Notes under the pieces: model-generated
Seen by the model: the letters and a program-made list of their open reading frames with translations, nothing else
What the model was told of the DNA's origin: nothing
Database searches by the model: none
In this document: positions 6,961 through 15,838 of the stretch, one piece after another
Numbering within the stretch: position 1 is the first letter of the stretch
How the letters are laid out: the number at the start of each line of letters is the position of its first letter
Translations under genes and position numbers: made by a program
Assembly (NCBI GenBank): GCA_963827785.1
Contig: CAWHCT010000007.1
Span: 1 to 64,000, forward strand
Origin: Site-B1 sp963827785
Lineage (GTDB): Bacteria; Bacteroidota; Bacteroidia; Flavobacteriales; Flavobacteriaceae
Direction: 5' to 3'
DNA: 64,000 nt

Positions 6961-8871
6961 TTACTTGACTTCTTCAAAGTCTACGTCTTCAACATCACTT
7001 GACTCACCTTGACCGGCATCCCCACCTGCATTAGCATCAGGTCCGGGTTGACCATTTTGTTGTGATTCTGCTTGCGCTTTATACATTTCCTCTGATGCAA
7101 CTTTCCAAGCCTCATTAATTTTCTCTAAGGCAGGATCGATCACAGCAATATCTTTTGTTTCATAAGCTTTCTTAAGATCTTCTAAAGCGGCTTCAATCGG
7201 TTTCTTTTTATCATCAGATAATTTGTCACCAAATTCTTTTAACTGACTTTCTGTTTGGAAGATCATAGCATCGGCAGCGTTTAATTTATCTGCTTTTTCC
7301 TTTGCTATTTTATCTGCTTCTGCATTTGCTTCTGCATCGGCTTTCATCTTTTTGATCTCTTCCTCAGTTAAACCTGAAGATGCTTCAATTCGAATATCCT
7401 GTGTTTTATTGGTCGCTTTATCTGTAGCAGTCACATGAATGATTCCATTTGCGTCAATATCAAAAGTCACTTCAATTTGAGGAATACCTCTTCTTGATGG
7501 TGGAATCCCATCCAAGTGAAAACGTCCTATTGTCTTATTATCACCAGCCATTGCTCTTTCACCTTGAAGAACATGGATTTCTACCGATGGCTGATTATCT
7601 GCAGCAGTTGAGAATACCTGAGATTTTTTGGTAGGGATAGTTGTGTTTGCCTCAATAAGCTTGGTCATCACATTACCCATTGTTTCAATACCCAAGGATA
7701 AAGGTGTTACGTCTAACAGTAAAACATCCTTAACGTCTCCTGTTAATACTCCACCTTGAATTGCTGCTCCAACAGCTACAACCTCATCAGGATTTACTCC
7801 TTTACTTGGTGCTTTTCCAAAGAATTTTTCCACAGCTTCCTGAACTGCAGGAATACGAGTCGAACCACCAACTAATATTATTTCATCTATATCTTTCTTA
7901 GTTAAGCCCGCTGCCTTTAAAGCTGCACTGCAAGGCTCAATTGTTCTTTTTATTAGATCGTCTATTAATTGTTCAAATTTTGCACGTGTTAATGATCTAA
8001 CTAAGTGCTTTGGTCCACTAGCGGTTGCAGTAATATAAGGCAAGTTGATCTCTGTTTGAGTTGATGAAGACAACTCAATTTTTGCCTTTTCTGCAGCTTC
8101 TTTTAAACGCTGTAAGGACATAGGATCTTTTCTTAAATCCATGCCTTCGTCTTTCTTAAACTCATCTGCCAACCAATTGATGATCTTTTCATCCACGTCA
8201 TCACCACCTAAGTGTGTGTCACCATCCGTTGATAATACTTCAAAAACCCCGTCACCTAATTCCAGTACAGAAACATCATGAGTTCCTCCTCCAAAATCAA
8301 ATACGACAATTTTTTCGTCCTTGTGTTTTTTATCCAACCCATAGGCTAAAGCAGCAGCAGTAGGCTCATTGATAATTCTGCGAACTTTTAAGCCTGCTAT
8401 TTCACCAGCTTCCTTAGTAGCCTGACGCTGAGAATCATTAAAATAAGCAGGAACGGTAATAACCGCCTCACTTACAGTAGTTCCCAGATAATCTTCAGCA
8501 GTTTTTTTCATTTTTTGCAGGATCATAGCCGATAATTCCTGAGGTGTATACAGACGACCGTCAATATCAACTCTAGGTGTATCATTATCACCTTTCACCA
8601 CTTTATAAGGAACGCGTTCTGCTTCTTTTTTAGATTCAGAATATTTATTACCCATAAATCGTTTAATTGAAGAAACGGTCTTTGTTGGATTTGTTACAGC
8701 CTGACGTTTTGCAGGGTCGCCAACTTTTATTTCGCCACCTTCTACAAAGGCTATTACTGAAGGTGTTGTTCTTTTTCCTTCAGCATTCGGGATAACAACA
8801 GGTTCATTACCTTCCATTACTGAAACACAAGAATTTGTTGTTCCTAAATCTATTCCGATAATTTTACTCAT
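6961..8871 (-). CDS. dnaK: Molecular chaperone DnaK (Hsp70)
   Basis: 636 residues, full length. N-terminal ATPase: IGIDLGTTNSCVSVMEG, VPAYFNDSQRQATK, NEPTAAALAYGLD, FGGGTHDVSVLELG (T-H in place of the usual T-F-D), VGGSTRIPAVQ. The substrate-binding domain follows with LLLDVTPLSLGIETMG. A helical lid ends in a Gly/Asn/Gln-rich linker and the acidic tail VEDVDFEEVK. ATP-driven folding and disaggregation with DnaJ and GrpE, neither of which is encoded beside it. Single-gene arrangement; the promoter must lie in the 120-bp gap to 8993. Confidence 0.98.
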   Translation of the reverse strand: MSKIIGIDLGTTNSCVSVMEGNEPVVIPNAEGKRTTPSVIAFVEGGEIKVGDPAKRQAVTNPTKTVSSIKRFMGNKYSESKKEAERVPYKVVKGDNDTPRVDIDGRLYTPQELSAMILQKMKKTAEDYLGTTVSEAVITVPAYFNDSQRQATKEAGEIAGLKVRRIINEPTAAALAYGLDKKHKDEKIVVFDFGGGTHDVSVLELGDGVFEVLSTDGDTHLGGDDVDEKIINWLADEFKKDEGMDLRKDPMSLQRLKEAAEKAKIELSSSTQTEINLPYITATASGPKHLVRSLTRAKFEQLIDDLIKRTIEPCSAALKAAGLTKKDIDEIILVGGSTRIPAVQEAVEKFFGKAPSKGVNPDEVVAVGAAIQGGVLTGDVKDVLLLDVTPLSLGIETMGNVMTKLIEANTTIPTKKSQVFSTAADNQPSVEIHVLQGERAMAGDNKTIGRFHLDGIPPSRRGIPQIEVTFDIDANGIIHVTATDKATNKTQDIRIEASSGLTEEEIKKMKADAEANAEADKIAKEKADKLNAADAMIFQTESQLKEFGDKLSDDKKKPIEAALEDLKKAYETKDIAVIDPALEKINEAWKVASEEMYKAQAESQQNGQPGPDANAGGDAGQGESSDVEDVDFEEVK

Positions 8872-8938
8872 AACTATATTTTAAAATGTTGAAATTCAAT
8901 TATTAATCATCAACTATATGTCAATGATTATGCCAACG

Positions 8939-8966
8939 AAAAAATGCTGACATCGTGTCAGCATTT
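8939..8966 (-). terminator. Terminator of the MACPF-ankyrin gene
   Basis: AAATGCTGACA-TCG-TGTCAGCATTT, 11-bp perfect stem; on the minus strand it is followed by six T. Confidence 0.9.
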
Positions 8967-8992
8967 CAATTTATTTCAAGTAGAAGTCCTTT

Positions 8993-11900
8993 TTATTCGT
9001 CAGCTCCGTAATCAGCCAAGATATTTTTTATTTCAACACCTCTTGCATATCGAAAAACACGTTTCTTCCTATTGGTTTTAGCATGAACATCTGCACCAGC
9101 TTGCAGTAAAGCTAATACACTATAAAAATTATTGTTGCCTTTTTGAACAGCTAAATGCAATGGAGTTTCGCCTAATTTATTTTTTTTATTGACATCAAGT
9201 CCGAAACTTATGAAGGTTTCCATTAAATCCCCAGCTTCTTCCATTTCGGCAATTGCATGTAAATACGTGTTTCCATCAGGGAATTTGTGAGAAACTTTAC
9301 ATCCATTGTTATGCAGAATCTCTGCCATTAAACCATTGTTGTTTTGAAATGCTTTATATAAATAGTCGGGGTCTTCAACTTTGGCTCCGGCTGCAATTAA
9401 CTTTTCGACCAATATTACGGAATCACTATTAATTGCCTCTGATACAGCCTCATCAGGATCTGAACCTAATTCCAATAACTTTTCAACAAGTTGGACATTT
9501 AAGTTTTTTGTAGCTCGTTCCAACAAGCCTGAAGGATTTGCACCTGAATCTAATAGTAATAAAGCTGATTCTGTATCATTATTTTCAATGGCATCTTTAA
9601 TTCCCAAAGTCGCATCAGCATTGTATTCTAATGCCAATTTTACCATTTCCGGTTGCTGGTCTTTTGATGCAGTAACCATTGCTTTATTGGCATCTGCACC
9701 TCTTTCAAGTAATAATTTTGAAATGTCTGGTTTCTTGGCAGTGATGGATGTTTCTATTCCCAGATCTGGATTAGCACCATTTTCAATCAGTAAATTGACC
9801 CATTTTACATCTTTTTCCCTTACAACTTCGTTCAATTGTGATGATACATCAGCATTCCCTTTGTTTATTGCCGCTTTTGCCAATTCTATATTTTCACCCT
9901 TCACCGATGCTTCAAGTGCTTTTGTTGTATTTCCTTCGTATTTATCCAATACTTCTTCAAATAATTTTGTGTCCCCTTTTTTAACGGCGTAATCAAAAGT
10001 ATCATCGGGATCAGCCTTATTTTCTAAACTAAGTACAACGGCTTCTCTATTGTCCTTTTCAATGGCGTACTTTAATGCCTGAGTGGGTTCCGCATTATTT
10101 TCTAATGCCATTTCAAGTATTTCATCATTCTTATTTTCAATCGCCCGGTCAGCTGATGAATTATCAGTGATCTTAGCATCTTTGGAAATGAATAATCTAT
10201 ATAATTCAACATCATTTATTCTTGCTGCAGCCTCCAAAGATTCGTTATTTGCTTCTGTGACCGGAGTAATTAAGTTGACTATTGTCCTGTCTTTTTTGCG
10301 TTGAGCTACTGTCACGGCTTGAGAAAATGTAGCGGATGTCGCTTTTCCGCCTAATTCAAGAAACTTTCGTGTCATTTCTTCATCCTCATTTTGAACAGCC
10401 AGATCAATTGACTCTTCATTGGCAATATAACCTTCAACTCCAATATCCATTAAAGCTTTAGCTATTAAATAGCGTTTTTTCCTTACCGCAAAATCCAGAT
10501 CATTATTAATTGGCTTAGCATTTTCTCGCAATAGTGCATAAACTACTGCTGGAAAATTGTAAGCAACGGATTTGTAGATCATATTATTCTTTGGTTTTGC
10601 CCCTCTTTCAAGCAGAGCCAGAGCTTTGAACGGATTAAAAAAATCAGGGTCAAAGGCGACTTCCAAATCCTCAGTTGTTGGTTTAACACCTTCGTCCATT
10701 ATGGCATTAAGTACATCTACGCTTACCTGAGGAGATGTTATAGCAGCTCGAATTACTCCTTTAGCAAATTTATTTGCACCAGACCTTAACATCTGTTTTA
10801 ATCTGTCTATTTCACCGTTACTAGCTGCTGCCACAAGCTCAGAGTCCAAAACATCATTTCTTATAAAACTACTGTTATCAAAGGAATTATAATCTCTTAC
10901 ACGCTCCAGGGTATATTCCACATCATAACGATCATCATCAATCGTTTGAATTGAGATGTTTTTGGTGACCCTTACATTCATGGCCTCTGTGAACTTTGTC
11001 TTTGCCTCATTGGTGCCTGAATAACGTAATGATGTTCTTTGATCGTTTTTTTGAAATTTTTTAGCATCATCCCAAACACTAACATATCCATTTCTTAGAT
11101 CCATGGAATCTACTTCAACTTGTAATATTTTATTCAGCTCAATTACCTCCTCAGTAAAATAAGATTTCATGTCTCCATCCTGTCTCCCAAATAAGGGTTG
11201 TTGCTTAAGAAGATCTTCTCCTTCTCCGAAGAACCCCATAAACAAAATTCCGGTATAATCTGTATTTGGCTCAAAACCAGAGTCCATTTTTTCAATGGAT
11301 GTTACTTTCTGACTGAATTTTATTGGTCCTCTGTTAAAAAAATTGTGCTTGCGTTGTTGACTTCTAAAGGAATATACTTCGCGTTCGGCAATATCAATAA
11401 ATGAATCTATAACTTTTCGTTTATAATCCAGATTCTCAATATTTGGGAAATTTTTTCGTGTTAGTAATTTTGTTATTCTGGATAGCTCTACTCCTATGAT
11501 CTCGGGCTTTGAACTAACTGTCTTCTCCCATTTTTTATAATCTTTTATTGCATTATTTCCACCAACGGTAAAAATTTCTGACTTACCAACATCTATTTTA
11601 TTAGGATCATTTTCAGATTCTGATTCATTGTCGGAAATATCTTTAGTAATTGTACTTTTTATTTCTTGGGCAAATTCTTCCGGTGTCAATGCAGAAAATC
11701 GGTAAGCATCCTTTTTTACACCATTTCTTAATATAAAATGTCCGCCATAATGGGCTTTTGATACAAAATGAGTTCCATTTCTATATAAAAATCCTGCCGC
11801 ACTTATATCTCTTCCCAACCTGTTTACATCATCAATGAATTTTTCTGTAAGTTCTTTTGTTAAATAATCTAATTTTAATTCACTTATACTTTTATAGAAT

Positions 11901-12322
11901 GAGGAATAAACATATAAAAAATCAGGTTCAGCCACGTCCTTAAAATTAAATTTATAAGCTGAACTAAACATGGCAAGAGCGTAGTTCTCGAGACCTGTTT
12001 TTTTGGCTATCTTATCAAGTAATGTAGTTTCGTAATCATAATCGGTCAGAACAAAAAATGTTTCCAGATTTGAATCTTGTTCAGGAGAAATTATCATGTT
12101 AACACCTTCAGATATCAACGATCCCGTATCAAAATTCGCGAACTTAAAGGCATAAGTAGACACTTGTGAGGGAAGGGTTTCACGAGATAAGTCTGTAAAG
12201 TCTATACGTCTGATATCAAAACTTTTCCCAATACTTTCAGCATCAAAATTAGTTTGTGCAAAACATACATGACTTAGAAAAATAAAAATGACAAGTAAAC
12301 TTGTCAGCCCAAAGCGCTTCAT
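8993..12322 (-). CDS. Secreted MACPF/perforin-like protein with ankyrin repeats
   Basis: 1109 residues. Signal peptide at 1-22 (MKRFGLTSLLVIFIFLSHVC...). Residues ~30-340 carry hallmarks of the MACPF pore-forming fold: FLYRNGTHFV (178-187), matching the [FY]GTH[FY] signature apart from N for the aromatic; HYGGHF (191-196); and after an acidic spacer FTVGGNN...KKWEKTV...PEIIGVELSRI (251-283), the usual second block. Residues ~340-490 are a beta-rich region with no match that I know. From ~495 to the end run about 18 ankyrin repeats of ~33 residues; the later ones are clearest (GETPLHLAVQKGNN, ALLQAGADVH). MACPF proteins punch holes in membranes; in Bacteroidales some are secreted antibacterial toxins. 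Fusion to a long ankyrin array is unusual. Monocistronic; no obvious immunity gene adjacent. Confidence 0.75.
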   Translation of the reverse strand: MKRFGLTSLLVIFIFLSHVCFAQTNFDAESIGKSFDIRRIDFTDLSRETLPSQVSTYAFKFANFDTGSLISEGVNMIISPEQDSNLETFFVLTDYDYETTLLDKIAKKTGLENYALAMFSSAYKFNFKDVAEPDFLYVYSSFYKSISELKLDYLTKELTEKFIDDVNRLGRDISAAGFLYRNGTHFVSKAHYGGHFILRNGVKKDAYRFSALTPEEFAQEIKSTITKDISDNESESENDPNKIDVGKSEIFTVGGNNAIKDYKKWEKTVSSKPEIIGVELSRITKLLTRKNFPNIENLDYKRKVIDSFIDIAEREVYSFRSQQRKHNFFNRGPIKFSQKVTSIEKMDSGFEPNTDYTGILFMGFFGEGEDLLKQQPLFGRQDGDMKSYFTEEVIELNKILQVEVDSMDLRNGYVSVWDDAKKFQKNDQRTSLRYSGTNEAKTKFTEAMNVRVTKNISIQTIDDDRYDVEYTLERVRDYNSFDNSSFIRNDVLDSELVAAASNGEIDRLKQMLRSGANKFAKGVIRAAITSPQVSVDVLNAIMDEGVKPTTEDLEVAFDPDFFNPFKALALLERGAKPKNNMIYKSVAYNFPAVVYALLRENAKPINNDLDFAVRKKRYLIAKALMDIGVEGYIANEESIDLAVQNEDEEMTRKFLELGGKATSATFSQAVTVAQRKKDRTIVNLITPVTEANNESLEAAARINDVELYRLFISKDAKITDNSSADRAIENKNDEILEMALENNAEPTQALKYAIEKDNREAVVLSLENKADPDDTFDYAVKKGDTKLFEEVLDKYEGNTTKALEASVKGENIELAKAAINKGNADVSSQLNEVVREKDVKWVNLLIENGANPDLGIETSITAKKPDISKLLLERGADANKAMVTASKDQQPEMVKLALEYNADATLGIKDAIENNDTESALLLLDSGANPSGLLERATKNLNVQLVEKLLELGSDPDEAVSEAINSDSVILVEKLIAAGAKVEDPDYLYKAFQNNNGLMAEILHNNGCKVSHKFPDGNTYLHAIAEMEEAGDLMETFISFGLDVNKKNKLGETPLHLAVQKGNNNFYSVLALLQAGADVHAKTNRKKRVFRYARGVEIKNILADYGADE

Positions 12323-12603
12323 AAATCCAAGTTAAATCACGCTATTAAATCATTTCAAATATATTAAAAATTAAGCATTAATTATAAATTTATCGTCATA
12401 GTTGAGCTTTAAATAGTTCTATAAACGTATATTTTCTCCTAATTTATCTAGTCCTAATCCTTAAACAATTCAATTATGAGCTTTGAACTTACATAATTTG
12501 AACACAAAGTGACAGAAAATCATATTAAACTCATTTCGATAAAAGTTGAACAATATTTACTTAATTTCATACATTTACACCTTAATAATTTAAACACACT
12601 AGT
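12323..12603. other. Divergent intergenic region of the MACPF gene and panB
   Basis: About 280 bp between divergent starts. A promoter for panB is visible at 12546-12577; I see no clear promoter for the MACPF gene and no gene here. Confidence 0.5.
12546..12577 (+). promoter_or_regulatory. Predicted housekeeping promoter of panB
   Basis: TTG at 12546-12548 (-33) and TACATTTA at 12570-12577 (-7, one mismatch to TAnnTTTG), spacer 21 nt, 26 bp before the start codon. Confidence 0.5.
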
Positions 12604-13422
12604 ATGTCTGCTGCCAACAAAGAATATAAGCGAGTAACTACCAAATCATTGGTAGATATGAAGAGCAATGGCGAAAAGATCTCCATGCTTACAGCATACG
12701 ATTATACAATGGCTAAGATATTGGACAGATCAGGCATAGATGTAATTTTAGTTGGTGATTCTGCCAGTAACGTTATGGCTGGTCACGAAACCACCCTCCC
12801 AATAACTTTGGACCAAATGATATATCATGCGTCTTCAGTTATAAGGGCTATTGAAAGAGCCTTGGTGGTTGTAGATCTTCCTTTTGGAACTTACCAAAGC
12901 GACCCAAAAGAGGCACTTCGATCGGCAATTCGAATAATGAAAGAAAGTGGTGCTCATGCTGTTAAAATGGAAGGTGGAAAGGAAATAAGAGAATCTATAA
13001 GAAGAATTTTGAATGCAGGAATACCTGTAATGGGCCATTTGGGACTGACTCCGCAATCTATTTATAAATTTGGAACTTATACCGTTAGAGCAAAGGAAGA
13101 GCAAGAAGCACAACAGTTAAAAGAAGATGCTTTAATGCTTGAAAAGGCTGGATGCTTCGCAGTTGTATTGGAAAAGATCCCAGCAAAACTGGCAAGAGAG
13201 GTCGCTAAAAGCTTAACAATACCTATTATTGGAATTGGAGCCGGAAATGGAGTGGATGGGCAGGTTCTGGTAACACATGATATGTTAGGAATGACCCATG
13301 AATTCAATCCAAGATTTTTACGTCGCTATTTAGATCTTTACCAATCCATGACCAAGGCATTTGAGCAATACATAAAGGATGTCAAGACTTTAGAATTTCC
13401 TACGGATGAAGAACAGTACTAG
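12604..13422 (+). CDS. panB: 3-methyl-2-oxobutanoate hydroxymethyltransferase
   Basis: 272 residues, full length. Makes ketopantoate from 2-oxoisovalerate and methylene-tetrahydrofolate, first step of pantothenate and CoA synthesis. Motifs: MLTAYDYTMAKILD, VGDSASNVMAGHETTLPITL (metal-binding Asp of VGDS), AVKMEGG, MGHLGLTPQS, IPIIGIGAGNGVDGQVLVTHD. The TAG stop overlaps by one base the GTG start of the next gene, so the two are probably translationally coupled. Confidence 0.96.
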   Translation: MSAANKEYKRVTTKSLVDMKSNGEKISMLTAYDYTMAKILDRSGIDVILVGDSASNVMAGHETTLPITLDQMIYHASSVIRAIERALVVVDLPFGTYQSDPKEALRSAIRIMKESGAHAVKMEGGKEIRESIRRILNAGIPVMGHLGLTPQSIYKFGTYTVRAKEEQEAQQLKEDALMLEKAGCFAVVLEKIPAKLAREVAKSLTIPIIGIGAGNGVDGQVLVTHDMLGMTHEFNPRFLRRYLDLYQSMTKAFEQYIKDVKTLEFPTDEEQY

Positions 13423-14120
13423 TGGGCACTAAAATTCTATCAAATAAATCCAATCTTCAAGTTCTATATGAAGACAATCACGTGATTGTTGTAAACAAAC
13501 GTGCAGGTGATATAGTTCAGGGAGATAAAACAGGAGATAAAGCACTTAGCGATATTGTCAAGGAATATATTAAAGACACCTGTAATAAAACCGGAAATGT
13601 CTTTTTAGGTGTTGTTCACAGAATAGACCGCCCTACAACCGGAATTGTGGTGTTTGCAAAAACCTCCAAAGCTCTTTCCCGATTAAATGCCTTATTTGCC
13701 AAAAAAGAAGTTTCAAAAACATATTGGGCTTTAGTGAAAAGTCCAGTTGAGATGAAGGAAGGAACATTAATTCATTGGTTAAAAAAGAATCCGAAAAACA
13801 ATAAATCTTCAGTATATTCAACAGAATTTCCAGATAGTAAAAAAGGAATTTTAAATTATAAAGTCATCAGGGAATTAGAAAATTATAGTCTGTTGGAAAT
13901 CAATATGGAAACAGGAAGACATCATCAAATAAGGGCCCAATTAGCAAAATCAGGGTTACCCATAAAAGGAGATTTGAAATATGGTTTTGACAGAAGTAAT
14001 AAAGATGGTGGAATTAGTTTGCATGCAAGAAAAATTGAATTCATTCATCCCGTTAAAAATGAACCACTTATCGTTATAGCTCCAGTTCCTGATGATCCAC
14101 TTTGGGAAGCATGTAAATAA
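13422..14120 (+). CDS. RluA-family RNA pseudouridine synthase
   Basis: 232 residues from GTG at 13422, which shares its G with the panB stop codon. No better ATG precedes the conserved LQVLYEDNHVIVVNKRAG. The catalytic motif is GVVHRIDRPTTGIVVFAK with the invariant Asp of HRLD/HRID; further family blocks are KTYWALV and ETGRHHQIRAQLAKSG. Isomerises specific uridines in rRNA or tRNA; the target cannot be told from sequence. It lacks an S4 domain, which is usual for the short RluA subfamily in Bacteroidota. Confidence 0.93.
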   Translation: MGTKILSNKSNLQVLYEDNHVIVVNKRAGDIVQGDKTGDKALSDIVKEYIKDTCNKTGNVFLGVVHRIDRPTTGIVVFAKTSKALSRLNALFAKKEVSKTYWALVKSPVEMKEGTLIHWLKKNPKNNKSSVYSTEFPDSKKGILNYKVIRELENYSLLEINMETGRHHQIRAQLAKSGLPIKGDLKYGFDRSNKDGGISLHARKIEFIHPVKNEPLIVIAPVPDDPLWEACK

Positions 14121-14160
14121 TAAATTCTTTTTTGTAAGTTTGTTAAATATACCGTTTATA

Positions 14161-14706
14161 ATGAAAAAATATCTTTATGTCTTAGCAGTAATTTTATTAT
14201 CCAATTGTGCCGGTTATCATACAGCTCCAAAGTTTTACGACAGATATAAGGAAAGCAAAAAGGTGGAGGCCTATCAACTTCCTAAATTTAAATCAAGTGT
14301 TATGGATAGTTTATCTCCATATACGAGAAATTTATTTTTGGATGTTACGGACTTAAGGTATTTAAAACTCATTGAGCCAGATCGGAATCAAAATGAATTA
14401 TTGAAAATTGAAATAAGAGGACTTTTTAAGCGTCGATTTAAAGACTTGCAAAGAGTGGTTACCGAGGATTCTTTAAAGATTGTTTCGATGAAAGTTGTCG
14501 ACAATATTGCCACAGACTTTTTAGCTTATCTTAATTTTGGACCTGAAAATAAAATCTTGTATTTGTCTGGAGATATGGATCCAAGGGCAGTGAGGGAGTT
14601 TTTTGAAAATAACGAGCATATTAAAATAATGCAATATATGCATCCAGAAAATTTTTTAGAATTTGATTCTAATTTAAAAGCCATCGAAGAAAAGAATAAG
14701 CAATAA
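14161..14706 (+). CDS. Putative lipoprotein of unknown function
   Basis: 181 residues from ATG 14161 (MKKYLYVLAVILLSNC). An in-frame ATG at 14092 lies inside the preceding gene and would bury the signal peptide, so I reject it. Lipobox LSNC puts the lipidated Cys at residue 16. The mature part is mixed alpha/beta with charged helices (RRFKDLQRVVTEDSLKIVSMK, LYLSGDMDPRAVREFF). The pattern could fit a DUF4252-like protein, but I am not sure. Lies 40 bp after the pseudouridine synthase and probably ends that operon. Confidence 0.75.
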   Translation: MKKYLYVLAVILLSNCAGYHTAPKFYDRYKESKKVEAYQLPKFKSSVMDSLSPYTRNLFLDVTDLRYLKLIEPDRNQNELLKIEIRGLFKRRFKDLQRVVTEDSLKIVSMKVVDNIATDFLAYLNFGPENKILYLSGDMDPRAVREFFENNEHIKIMQYMHPENFLEFDSNLKAIEEKNKQ

Positions 14707-14722
14707 ACTTATTGAAAACTTT

Positions 14723-15829
14723 TTAATTGACAGAACTTAAGGCATAGATAGCAAAACTACCTAACCAGTGTCCTCCTTCATAATTTTCATCTACAATACT
14801 TGGTAAGGAGTAATTAATATGATCAATAGCAATAGAATTAAGATGCTTATATTTAGTTAAATTTTCCGCAATTTTATTCAAACTCCAGGCTCTCGAAAAA
14901 TTAACTCCATCCAAATGAACCAATTTACCATCTGTTCTATCTGAAACTTTGCCGGGTTCCAATTTAAAATCAGGATCTTTCAATTGTGGTAAGAAATTAT
15001 TCAACCATAATTTAAATTCATTTGTTGGTAGAACTCTTTTCATAAGAGCTGCTTCTTCTAAACACGGTGACAAAAAGTCGAAACCACCGGGTTCCCAGGT
15101 CAAGGGACATTCTTTATCATTCAAATAAAATTCTTTGGAACGTGTTTCTATTAAAACTATAAGGCTATCATTCTTTACAGTTTCAGCATAATCCCATGCG
15201 AAGCTTAATCCAAATGCTGTATTTGGATGCTCTCCAACCCTTATAGGATAAAGTAATTTTGGTAAAAATTCAGTGTATTTCCCAACCAATAAATCTGTGA
15301 GAGGCTGCAGATTGTTTTCTAATTCTCGCGCTAAAGGATCATCCCATGTATGTAACTCTTCGGCCAGTTTTAGTAACCAGGCCCATCCATAGGTTCGTTC
15401 GTAAGTTTTATTATGCTCTCCATCAAAATAAGCTATTTCTTTTAGAATATTCTCTGAAGAAAGGTTAATTTGTAATTTCTTTTTTATCTCATTAGCATTT
15501 TCCAGTTCCGGAAATTCTTTTAGCAATCTCACGAGACTCCAATGTCCATGAACTGCAGAATGCCAGTCAAAACAGCCATAAAAAGCAGGATGTAATTCTT
15601 TTGGTGACAATAGATCTTCATTACTTCCCAAAGTTTGTCCCAGCCTGTTTGGATATTCTGTTTCCATACAATTCAGAGGAAGTTTAGCAAGGCGATTGGC
15701 TTCTTGTAAATTTAGTACAGGAATTTCATTTATTTCAACCTTTGTTTGGTTGGTTTCTTTTTTTTCTTTTGATGGATTACAATTCAACAAAAGAATAAAT
15801 ACAAAAAAATTAAGGTAGTTTTTTATCAT
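14723..15829 (-). CDS. DUF2891 family lipoprotein
   Basis: 368 residues with lipobox LLLNC at the N-terminus, a polar Lys/Thr/Asn stretch, then the DUF2891 domain (PNRLGQTL, HPAFYGCFDWHSAVHGHWSLVRLL, TYGWAWLLKLAEELHTW, GEHPNTAFGLSFAWDYA, GFDFLSPCLEEAALMKRVL). The repeated His/Trp-rich helical motifs look like an alpha/alpha-barrel; the biochemical role of the family is not established. Only 10 bp separate it from the end of the comM-like gene upstream, so it is likely the last gene of the minus-strand run from tilS down. Confidence 0.88.
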   Translation of the reverse strand: MIKNYLNFFVFILLLNCNPSKEKKETNQTKVEINEIPVLNLQEANRLAKLPLNCMETEYPNRLGQTLGSNEDLLSPKELHPAFYGCFDWHSAVHGHWSLVRLLKEFPELENANEIKKKLQINLSSENILKEIAYFDGEHNKTYERTYGWAWLLKLAEELHTWDDPLARELENNLQPLTDLLVGKYTEFLPKLLYPIRVGEHPNTAFGLSFAWDYAETVKNDSLIVLIETRSKEFYLNDKECPLTWEPGGFDFLSPCLEEAALMKRVLPTNEFKLWLNNFLPQLKDPDFKLEPGKVSDRTDGKLVHLDGVNFSRAWSLNKIAENLTKYKHLNSIAIDHINYSLPSIVDENYEGGHWLGSFAIYALSSVN

Positions 15830-15838
15830 AATTAGTTT

